A stretch of DNA of 64,000 bases. It comes from Membranipora membranacea. Taxonomy: Eukaryota; Bryozoa; Gymnolaemata; Cheilostomatida; Membraniporidae. Below are positions 11,301-21,059 of this stretch, piece after piece. The stretch's first letter is position 1; every line of letters begins with the position of its first letter. The stretch is taken from assembly GCA_914767715.1 (NCBI GenBank), contig OU612069.1:3164001-3228000 (forward strand). Reading direction: 5' to 3'. The notes beneath the pieces were generated by a model. The model searched no databases. It was not told where the DNA came from and worked only from the letters and a program-made list of their open reading frames with translations. The translations under genes were made by a program, and so were the position numbers.

Positions 11301-14300
11301 TGGTGTCACAGTCTCCAGGAAGTTTTGGTGATGCTTTAACGTGTTAGCTTTATACTTTCAGTATCGAGTGTGTATTTGGGGTACTCAGTGCTTGAGTTCA
11401 CAGCCAAATATTCTGTGGAGAGCAGTCCAGAGGAGGAACGGACAGAATTGATATCTGAAGTAGCAGTAAAATGTCTGCGGTTCAAGAGGCGTATAGATGT
11501 AGTCTTCCAAATATTAATCTATGTTATGGTGAGTGTTACTATTATTTCAGTTAGACTGAAACTGCCAAAGGGATCGTGCTCTCTGTGAAGCAAGCGTGCA
11601 CAATATTTCCTGTATGTTTCCAAATCAAGTCTAACTGTTGTACATGTAATATTGGTGTAACATAAGGACGGAGCTTATCTGTAGTGCCCTAATTGAATTT
11701 CAGATAATCAATAATCAAATGATTGATTAATCGATTCATCGACCAAAAAACCAAAAACTCGATCATCCAATCAACTAAGAATCAAATCATTCAGTAAATG
11801 TGTCAACCATCATGTGAGGTCGAAATGTGGTCAGAGAGATGAATTTGAATTGTGGAATTGGGAGGCGCGACGAGAGGACCTCGACTTCTCTGACTATTAT
11901 GTGAAAAAGAAGAACCTTCAACTCTGAACCCAAATTTCTTTGTAGTCAAAATCACCCTTTGCTTTGACAAGTGGTTGGTAGTGCTGGTGCCTAGAATCGT
12001 TACCGAATCTGTTTCCTCTTTTATCTTTGATAGGTTAGTGTTGCTACACTAGGAATGGGTAATGGAATGGACATACCCACTATAAAGAAACATTTGAAGA
12101 CTCCTAAGGCACCTCTCATTGCTCTTATATCACAATACACATTCATGCCTCTGGTGAGTCACGTTATAAGCTTTCTCTCTCAGTGTCAGGTTTGGGGCAC
12201 CCTGATGACATGAAATACTATTGCGTGTATATCTCTGATCGATAGAGAGTGAATTATCTCACTTAGCATAAGTACTCTCAGGAGGAATTTGGTGTGACTA
12301 TGCGAGGTACATCTCATTAATAAGGGGCCCGGGAACATGATAGGCACACAAGCTAAGTTGGCTCTAACGATCAGAGATACACGTAGTCTCAATATCAGTG
12401 TCAGGTTTTTGCTATCTCTGTTGAGGGAACTGCCGTCCATGAGCGGAGGATTCTCTTCAGTCTGATTGGCTGTTAGGTTGTGAGGTCAATCAGAGCTTAC
12501 AAATTGACTAGGTTACTCTCCTGAATAGAAAGAAGCTGAGGGGAAATATTTGCCATTTAGTTGGCGACTGCATTTTTTGCACAGGAGTTGCCTTTGAATT
12601 AATTGAGGAAATTAGCTTCCGTGTCAAGTGAGTTTGATGGTGCTCTGACCTTGGGCCGTGATGAATGGCTACAATTAAAATAACCTGCAAGATCAATGAC
12701 AGTTTGATAAATCTAGAGGGAAAAATAAAAAGGCAGGCAAGGGTCACAGCAATGAACAAGAAATATGCAACTTCTGATAAAAGTGTTATTGCTGTATTAA
12801 AAAATCCAGGCCTGGAAGTATTTCACATATAAAGCTATTTTGATTATCTAGATTGCAGGGTGTTTGTATGTAACACGCTCTTGTAAGTAGCCAAATATGA
12901 AGCTTGCAAGGCGAGTGAGCTTCTGAACCACTGTTGACCAATGAGGCACAAGTTAACATTTATGGCCGACATTGTTGACCTATGAGGCACAAGCTAACAT
13001 TGATAGCAGACTGAGAAATACCAGTGTATACCTATATCAAAGACTATAAATACTCATTGCCTATATGATGTTCTATTTATTCAAGTGGGGTCACCAATCG
13101 TAAACGATGTCAATTGAATAAAATGTTATACAACCCCATGCAAACAGAATCATAGGTTTGATGATGTAAGTAAGAGGATGATTTAGATTTTTTAGAATTC
13201 AGGCTGGCGTAGTGTGTGTAATAGATAGACTTGACAAATAACACAAAGAAAAATTTGTGTAATATGAATAAACATTAGGAATCGATATGATTTAAAGTCG
13301 TTCAAAGAATGGGACATATACTTACAAAACACTGTTTCAGTGTCGACTAACATTTCAATACAACTTTAAAAAGAAATTCAGAGTGATGGCCCATTGAAGG
13401 TACATTTTAGATCATTATCTTTCAAATTTCAGGAATCCATATTGAGGCATCTATTGTTACAAGCATTTATACTTTGTCCGTCTCTGTGTTGTTGTTGATT
13501 TACCTAGGAAAAGCATAGAACAAGTTTGCCCCCTCTGTGGTGGCGGACGGATATTGCTTATCGAGTTGTCGGCGCATTGCTTTGATACCCGACTTTTGTC
13601 CCTCTGCTGCCATCACAGAGGGAACAAACTATTATCTGCAACTTCAGATGCCTATGGTGGGATACTAAATATTTGAGAGATATTTTGTATTCAGAAAAAC
13701 TTCCTCTTCTGACACTGCAGTGATTCAGTTGCAAAGATCTTACATCTGGACGGCATGATGTTGTATGATAGCGCAGGGATGTAGTTTAATAAAAATGGCA
13801 GGGGAGGCAAAAATCCGACTCAGGTCGCAAACTTCAATGGGATGGGTGCTGCAACCTCCCCAAAGCAATTTTTATATAAATAGCAAACGGAGCTGTTCAT
13901 GACATGGATTATTCAATTAATTTGCTTTTAGGCCACCTTTTTTAGATTTCTAGGGGAGGCAGTGCCTCCCTGCCTCCCCTAAAACTACGGGCCTGCAGCG
14001 ATATTTCATCAGATCTTACAACTTGGATGTTTTCAAGTTGGGCTTCTTATCTCCCCATGCAAAGAGAGAGGATAACTTCTCTTTAGATGGTACAGTTATG
14101 ACGAGAGGATAGCTTCACAGAAATGTCAATGTTTCCGGAGTGAATTTGGATTAACCATCTCCCTTTTTAAATTTATGCCTGATATTTCACAATACTGTTT
14201 CAAGGTCCCTCAATGTCGGTAGTAACACAATTTTAATGTTTTATTTTGTTTTGCAGCTTTCCTATGCAGTTATATACATAATGGGGTACAAAGGTGGATG

Positions 14301-17300
14301 GGCTCTCGGCATGTTTATGATGGGCTGTTCTCCAGGCGGAGGCTCAAGTAACATGTTCAGTAAACTCCTGAATGGTGACATGTCTCTTAGTATCACCATG
14401 ACCACTATCAGTACATTTGCTAGCCTTGGTAAGTATTGAACAAGAAAGTATATGCATAATTCAAGTTAATAAACCCCCAAGTGGAAAGTCTGCTATTCGC
14501 TGCTAGAAGTCGCACACTCGTGTCTCATTTACTGCGGTTCCATGGATCGACCTTATGCTATTTTCAGCGGTCTTCGAACCATGGAAGTAACTCCAGGTTC
14601 GTACTGAGCCCTAAGGATAAGAACACACTTCGCTGTGTGAGGTACAGCGACCTGGCGTGACTGAGCGGTTAGCATCAAAGAATTAAGTCATCTTGGCAGG
14701 GGTTTAAGTCCTGGATGCGGCAGATTATTTTAATGTTTTCATCTCAGCTCTATACATGGGAATGTATGCATATTGCGGGGGCGAGCCAAGAGGTAACAAC
14801 TCAGCTTGATCTAGGCCGACCTCAAAATTCACATGGAAACATGGTGATTCTACTTCGGTTAAAGGAGAAAAATTTCACGTCAATTGATTTATTTAGTGTT
14901 TGATCCAATAACTAGCCTACTTACATACTAACTTTATGCTCGCAATCACATGTTATTATAGGAATGGTGCCGTTCTGGGTTTACACATTGGGTCAGACTA
15001 TCCCGGCGGGTGTGGCGGTTGGAAGAATAAAGATACCTTTCCTCAGCATTCTACGGAGTCTGGCTTTTTTGATAATACCGATACTTATAGGGGTCCTCAT
15101 CAGACACAAACTGCCTATGGTCTCAAGATTCATCAAAAAAGGACTCAAGGTAGGTAACAGCAAGCAAGGACCGCCTGTTACAAGAGTGTGAGCCACGAAC
15201 TGGGTCTTGTTTGATGTCGAGAAGGCTAAGACTCCTTTCAACCAACTGTCAAGTTGACGAGAGGACCTTTTGACTCGATTGATTAGATAACTAAAAACAA
15301 AACTTTGTGGTTTAAAAATTGAAACTTTAAGAATCCTTACCTCAATGTCAAAGATAAGACACACCTATAAATGGTGAATTCTACTCACGATGCTACATTA
15401 CAAAACGTACTTATTCTATTGACTCTTGGTAATTGAATAACACCACCTTGTATTATATTGTAGGTATTCTTCATAATAGTGATACTTTTCTTCTTCACGT
15501 TCGTTATATACTCAAATCTATACATATATCAGTCATTCAGAGCAGATCTAGTATTCTCAGGGGCATTGCTGCCATGGGGAGGTTATATATTCGGAGGTTT
15601 ATCAGCATGGATATGTAGATTAGAATGGAAACTTATAAAGGTTAGTACTGACAATCAATAAAAAAAAACCATGTGTATTTGGCACTGGATTTGGTTCATG
15701 CTAAAGAGAGGTTTGAAAAATGATTTACTGTACTCATCATAGGGCCGTGGTTGAGAAGAAATGGTAGGGGAGGCAAAAGTCTGAAGCGAGTCCAACGCAT
15801 CACCAGGTTGGGTGTTGTGATAAATATGTGTCCGCTAAAAGGCCGTCCACTCATTACCTCTGTTAAATAGCCATCCACTTTTGCTAAACACCCGTCCTTT
15901 ACTGCTAAATGGCCGTCTGTGTTATAAATCAATATAACTGATAATGCACTGTCAAGGGGCCGTCCGTTTAGCATTTCAAGTGTTAAGTGGCCATCCACCT
16001 TGATGAGTATGAGTGTGTCCAGTTGACTGGACTTTATAATGTTAAATGAATGTCTATTGGTCCTGTTATGACTGACCTTGATCTCGACTCAGTCAAGAGC
16101 AGTAGTCAAGCCATTTTGGTCCAACACCTCTATTTATTTCCCCATTGCTTTACATGCAAACTATGTTGACTTGTCACCTCAATAGGTCTGCTTCAGGTTG
16201 TTTCAAATCTTTAACCAGACCACTCAAAATTATGGTATGCTTCTTCTCTTCTATATTGGTGACTATGGGTTGAAAATTCGTTGTCAGAATTTTTCAGTGG
16301 CCCCATATGTAATTTTTCACACATTTCCGGTCTAATTTTCGTTAGCCAAACTGTATGCATTGATCTTCCTAAAATGACTTTGCAAAAAGAATTTCAAAAT
16401 TTAATTTAATAAATTTCCATTGCAAATACACCTGAAAATATTACCAGGTTTCAATATCACTGATAGCAGCGCTTTTGAATTGGCTACACCCTCATTTGTC
16501 ATCAGCATACTAATCATTTTATTTTGGAGGATGGGTGCAACAAGTTGACCTTCACCCAATTACAGGTGTATTACCTATTGACGCCCATTTGGCACTTGTG
16601 TTCCTATGAAATGGACGACCACTTAATATTATTTTGTATTGTCTAACTCCTTGGTCTCGGCATGCGGATGTCCACTTGACATTTTGCCCACTTGACATTT
16701 TGCCCATCCGGATTGGCTTTGAGCAGTGATTTTTACTGCTAAAAACCTGTCCGGATGGGCTTTGAGCAGTAATTTAGCTGCTAAAAGCATGTGCGGACTG
16801 ATCTTTTGCTTGGATGATGAGTGTCCACAACCCATCCTTCTCTGTTACCAACCCATCCGCCTCTGTCAAATTTGTGTCTGGATGCAATTTTTGCAACCGG
16901 ATGCCTATTTGGCATCTGGTGGTTGTCCGACGGCCAACTGGATGCCTATCGGACAACCACCGGATGCCACGCGGACAACCGGCGTTTGTCCAATAGGCAT
17001 CCGTATGGGTTCTTAGCGCAGCATAGGGTGCTGTTAGTGCCTCCCATAGCAATATATGGCATTAAATTAACAAATGGAAAACCCAGAGAGCTGTTTATGA
17101 CATGGATTATTCAATTGTAGTTTTTTTAAGCCACCCTATTAAGCTTTCTATGGGAGGCAGTGCCTCTCTGCCTCCCCTAGAACTACGGGCCTGCATCAAT
17201 AGAAACTATCTGAAGAAGAGTTTTTCATTGGTTAGTTTTCTTTTCCTCCTTGGTTTTATTTTGTAGACTGTCTCACTGGAAACTGGAATGCAAAATGTTG

Positions 17301-17828
17301 GTCTGGCCATCTTAGTATTGCAAGGAAGCTTACCTCAGCCAGACAGTGATTTAGCTATTATACCTCCAATAGCTGCAATTATCATGACCTCTCTTCCCTT
17401 ATTTATAGCCACACCCATATATCTCATCAGGCAGCGAATACTAAAGAGGGTAAATCGTGTTTTCAAATGTTGATCTGGTTAACAACCTGCTCGTTGGTAG
17501 AATTAACTACCAGTAAATACTCTTAAGAAGGTATAGATCTGGTTGTTCACTGCATGATTAATGCTTCTACTGCAACTGAATTTGATTATCTGTCAGTCAT
17601 TGCCATGGATTCATTTTGATATTCTCTTTATAGCGAGAGGAAAAAGAGAAATTGACAAGTGCAGAAAATGGTGACACCAAACTTAATGAAACGGGTAGTC
17701 AGGAAGGGGATACAGGAAGAGACATCACTGCTGAAGCTCCACCGACTTCTACTATAGATAAATTTAATCAAAATGGAACTGTTGAGGAAAAGCGACTCCT
17801 TAATTCTGCAGAAAAATATATTCCATAG
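8332..17828 (+). CDS. SLC10 family sodium/bile acid-type cotransporter, copy 1 (complete, 10 exons)
   Basis: Predicted membrane carrier that couples sodium to uptake of bile-acid-like or other organic anions; the substrate is unknown. Exons: 8332-8464, 10194-10357, 10812-10995, 11362-11528, 12034-12153, 14257-14428, 14962-15149, 15464-15640, 17267-17449 and 17634-17828. All have GT-AG borders and matching phases, giving 560 residues. Residues 1-22 look like a signal peptide. About 23-205 form a long outer domain with NAS, NFT, NET, NVT and NMT glycosylation sequons. The membrane core is about 205-496, with GCSPGGGSSN (279-288), SITMTTIST (301-309) and ETGMQN (440-445); family sodium-site residues lie in these segments. 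The tail 497-560 is polar and charged. The outer domain makes it longer than NTCP/ASBT-type members (about 350 residues) and more like the A3/A5 branch. The start chosen is the ATG before the signal peptide. Confidence 0.9.
9269..9336 (+). repeat. tRNA-derived SINE-like head, intron 1 of SLC10 copy 1
   Basis: Degenerate A box (ggtggtagagcg) and a B box (ggttcgatcc) at tRNA-like spacing. Stems pair poorly, so this is not a working tRNA. It is also present at 28948-29015 and 57658-57725. Confidence 0.5.
11001..11113 (+). repeat. TCAA/TCGA microsatellite just after the exon 3 donor
   Basis: Tetranucleotide repeats of tcaa and tcga begin five bases past the GTATGT donor of SLC10 exon 3. The tract is about 113 bp here, 81 bp in copy 2 and 64 bp in copy 3. 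Confidence 0.9.
13774..13995. mobile_element. MITE of the CAGGGCCGTAG type, copy 1
   Basis: About 222 bp with imperfect terminal inverted repeats: it begins caggg.tgtagtttaa, with aggggaggc a little inside, and ends gcctcccct with aaactacgggcctg. No clean target duplication was found. It is in intron 5, and also at 33360-33580 and 62054-62274. Confidence 0.65.
14635..14642. other. Empty target site of the 415 bp hAT-type MITE
   Basis: Single gtgtgagg in unit 1. In units 2 and 3 this octamer flanks both sides of the MITE (34240-34247 and 34663-34670; 62934-62941 and 63357-63364). This is the pre-insertion site. Confidence 0.85.
14648..14722 (+). repeat. tRNA-like (Leu/Ser-type) SINE-like element, intron 6
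   Basis: The A-box-like gactgagcggttagc and the B-box-like ggggtttaagtcc resemble a class II tRNA, but the stems are degenerate. Also at 34679-34750 and 63371-63444. Confidence 0.45.
16707..16791 (+). repeat. 43 bp tandem repeat, two copies
   Basis: Two tandem copies of tccggat-ggctttgagcag followed by a tttagctgctaaaa-type segment. Unit 2 has three copies at 45283-45411, so this is a length-variable minisatellite. Confidence 0.8.
16836..17015. repeat. Cluster of GGATGCC/GGCATCC inverted motifs
   Basis: GC-richer stretch with many direct and inverted copies of ccggatgcc, ggcatccgg and ggacaacc, able to form several overlapping hairpins. Repeated at 45456-45635. Open frames on both strands here are by-products of the repeat. 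Confidence 0.6.
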
Positions 17829-18519
17829 AAATATTAATGCTGCAAGTACGCAACTATTTCTGGCTTTGTTTTGGCTCGTGTTTATCTTATTTGAAAGTCT
17901 CATTAACAATCATGTCAAGTACAAATATTTGTTATATATCCACGTTCACAGGTTTCACATCGGTATTTCAAAATGACTTAATACTCCTTTGTCAGATAAC
18001 CGAAAAGTTTGTCAGTTATTTTTGTCTTCCTTCACATTTGGAGATACAACACTATTGTGAATTCTCAGGTCAGTATCCAATGTATTTGTTTCGATGCATA
18101 AGACTTGCATTCAAGATGTATTTACATCTTTAACTTTCCAAAAAATTAATCTGTACATACTTTAGCAGCTGTCCTTCCTGTTTAGATTGGCCGTTCAAAA
18201 AAGGCGACTCAAAAAAGTATTCTATATTTTATGAATTGAGGCAAAATTATAAAATTTTTAATTCAATTTGGTATACTTTTGTGGTTTTTTCACAAAGATT
18301 AAATTGTACAAATATTCCTTGCAATAACACAGCACAGTTACACTAAATGCTTTTTATTTTTTAGGTACAAATGTTTCCATTTTTATCATCTACAGTATTT
18401 ATTTATAAAATCTCTCTTTGTTTTCAGCTGGCTCACTGTATATTAAATATATTATTTTGAAAAAAACAAATTGTTTATGATACTAACGAGAATGACAGTA
18501 AATTTTGTGATGAAGTCGG

Positions 18520-18525
18520 AATAAA
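18520..18525 (+). terminator. Possible poly(A) signal of SLC10 copy 1
   Basis: AATAAA about 690 bases after the stop codon. It is the clearest signal seen in the 3' flank; an earlier site is possible. Confidence 0.35.
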
Positions 18526-18689
18526 GTAAAAAATATGAAGTCGGAACTGTCTCATGTAAGATAAAAGAGTTTAGACTATCTTTGATTGATTGTATTGCTA
18601 TCACTTAATTATAAAATTGTGAGAAAATGTTGCTTGTGTGAGTGATTGAGTGAGAGTCATTCCAAGTGACTCACCATTTTGAGTAGAAG

Positions 18690-18765
18690 GTGACTCAGCT
18701 GTTAGAGCGTCGTACCTTCAGCATACAAATGTTGAAGGTCGTGGGATGGAATCCCACAGCAGTTC
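18690..18765 (+). repeat. tRNA-derived SINE-like element between units
   Basis: The A-box-like gtgactcagctgttagagcg is followed by an 8 bp stem (accttca...tgaaggt) and a T-arm-like hairpin (gtggg...cccac) with a changed B box (gggatggaatccc). It is close to, but not, a canonical tRNA. A second copy is at 47301-47376. Confidence 0.5.
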
Positions 18766-21059
18766 ACTGTTTTCTGGGATTTATTGGACTCCCAGGTGTG
18801 CTCCAACCTGCCTACAAACTGAGAGCAAAATGGCGCATGCCGCAGACACTGCGGCCTAGCCCTTAAGGCACCCACTATTTCACCACCCATTCTTTTGATT
18901 GTGGTGAGTGACTATACCTTGCAATTTTAAACCAAAATCAAAATCATGTTTCCAGGTGGATTTTTTACGTCAGCTTCGATTGACGTGAGTTGTCACCTCT
19001 TGGTCACTCTCACATCCCTATACACAGACCTTTGGAAATCACGACATGCTAAATGCCAAATTGCTCAGACGATACATAACTCCCTTGACTCAGACGGTAC
19101 TTTGCGTAGAGGAATCAATATCCAGATTAATCAAGGAATCCCATTTCTAGTTTGTTGACTGTTATATGTAAAGGTATCATTTGGCAATCAATGTCACATG
19201 ATCGATTGAACTTACTAACTATCTCAACAAATCATTCAATTGGGTGGCTAACTCATACAAAACTTGTAATCAAAACATTCCACAGCCATATGTGTTGTAG
19301 TGTGTAGTGTACTACCAATGCACTACGTAGATGGTACTCAGTACAGAGTAATATAGGCTATAGTGTGATCTATGCCATGCCATGCCATTGTTTGAGGTAC
19401 TCAGCAGAAGCTGGTTCTTCGAGCTCGAGTCGACCGGCAGGCATTTCAGTCGTTTGCACAGCTCTGAAAAATACTCCAGTCAGTCTATGTAAACACAGTG
19501 GATGTACGAAGCTCACCAAAGAGAACATAAAAACATTGCCATTTTCTGGGATCTGTGCATTATATACAGTATCAAGAGAGTAAAATAATTGAAATTGTAT
19601 GGTGTCGGCGCCTGAAAACAGATTATATATTATATATATATATTATGACATATTATGTATTTGAAGGTGTTGAATTCAGAAACTGTGATCATTGACATTG
19701 CAGTGCTTAATGAGTTCAGAGTAAACAACACACCCTCTTGGTGCACTGTACCGATTTACACAATGGCTGCTGCCATTAGGACAAGAGCAGAAATAACATT
19801 CAGTAGACAGGTTATATTTATACTGAGTAATTGTCCTGACATTTTGTACCACTGCTTTTTTTCTTGTGTTATCATGGCTGGGTATCCACATGCAGATAGC
19901 CTACCAGGCCTGCTGTAGGTACTATTACCTTGCCTGTATGCTAATAATTCAGTCACTTAATAGGCAAGGCATAATGTGACATGTAAAACAGAAAGAGTCG
20001 AAGCTCTGTTTGACCTCACTCAGAGTGCATGGTTTGTTTTCTCATTGTTAAAATCAACATTTGTTTGGCTACAGACGGTGACCCCTAATATGCCCTTTGT
20101 TTCATCACATGAATCATACTACGATAAGTCGTATTCCATTATGAGGTACTAAACATATACATAATATACTATACACAGAATCGAACAAACAACAGGCCCT
20201 GTTTGCGCATAGGAACAGCGGTGTTTCAAAAAAATTGAACTCCGCATATTTTGCATTCATCTTATGCCATGGACCAGTATCGATGATATTTGTAAAACAG
20301 GTGTAAAATAGGATAGGCAATGAGGTGTGCCACAGCTCTTGGCATAATCACATCAGTAAAAAGCAACAAGGCATTGCAAAAACAAAGTGAAAGTGTTCTA
20401 CTCGATAGTTTATATAAGCAGTATAGATATGCTGCAATAGCAGGGTAAAACATATGAGTCAGCGAATCAATAAAGCAGTTAAGTTAAACAAAGAAGAGTA
20501 AATATTCAAAGCAATCACATAATATTAATATTGATTATTTAGCTCTGTATCGGTTCTTGGATGAATAGAAACTGCATTCAAATGAGAGCAAGATCTCAAT
20601 GATGAATAGCAGACTGCGCTCTAAATATTGATTGGCGATAATGATCAACTAAATTTGTAGGCACTGGCTACCGAAAAGAGCTAATGATATTGTGAAGTGA
20701 AGTGAACTTATGATGATTGCAATTTTAATTCATCAGTTTAGAATGATCAAGAAATTATTGTGATTGTCAAAAAAATACAATAACACCAGTAACCTGCCAA
20801 TTTGAAAATGACTGCGTACTGATTTTAAGGCGACTGTTTATTGTGCGCTAACTACACCAAGACAAACAGGTCATAATGTTATTTAGCTATCATCATCATC
20901 ATTACATAACTGTTTGGTCTGTGGGCTCTTTTGATCTGTTCTTATCAGGAATTACGACTCATGTAGATGGACCACGATTTTCTTTGGGATTGGTTTGAAG
21001 ATATATTCTTTGTTAGATGTTCTTTCGCTGATACTTTGCTTCAGGATAACTCATGTTTT
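18766..21059. other. Non-coding block between units 1 and 2
   Basis: No gene is recognised. The block is almost identical to 47377-49734, apart from an insertion of about 57 bp there near 48344 and small indels. It includes a TA-rich simple repeat near 19622-19652. Open frames (for example 19365-19583) are short, have no domains, and are conserved only because the DNA is duplicated. Confidence 0.55.

Larger units (their letters stand above)
15741..17192. mobile_element. Large relative of the CAGGGCCGTAG MITE in intron 8
   Basis: Its ends match the small MITE: agggccgtgg with aggggaggc near the left, and gcctcccct with aactacgggcctg at the right. The left and right arms also match the small MITE internally (ttatgacatggattattcaa). 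About 1.2 kb of other sequence lies between them, including the 43 bp tandem repeat and the GGATGCC cluster. The unit 2 counterpart is 35745-45812, split by the 8.6 kb transposon. Confidence 0.6.
1..18875. repeat. Segmental duplication unit 1
   Basis: First of three direct copies of a locus made of caspase-like gene(s), LINE fragment and SLC10 gene. Base 1 aligns with about 18876 and 47487, where the text containing gtggtgagtgactatacc recurs. It differs from the other two units in four ways. The first kilobase is diverged. The segment equivalent to 19880-24130, which holds caspase copy B, is absent. A segment at about 5663-7208 is extra. The 415 bp MITE of intron 6 is absent. The tail (15650-18875) is almost identical to the unit 2 tail (44510-47486). 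Confidence 0.85.

Noticed and set aside
16774-17052. Overlapping open frames on both strands
   Set aside because: Produced by the GGATGCC/GGCATCC repeat cluster inside a mobile element.
19365-19583. 72-codon frame identical at 47983-48201
   Set aside because: Identity reflects recent duplication; no domain, no exon signals, and the diverged unit 1 relative near 530-760 does not keep the frame.
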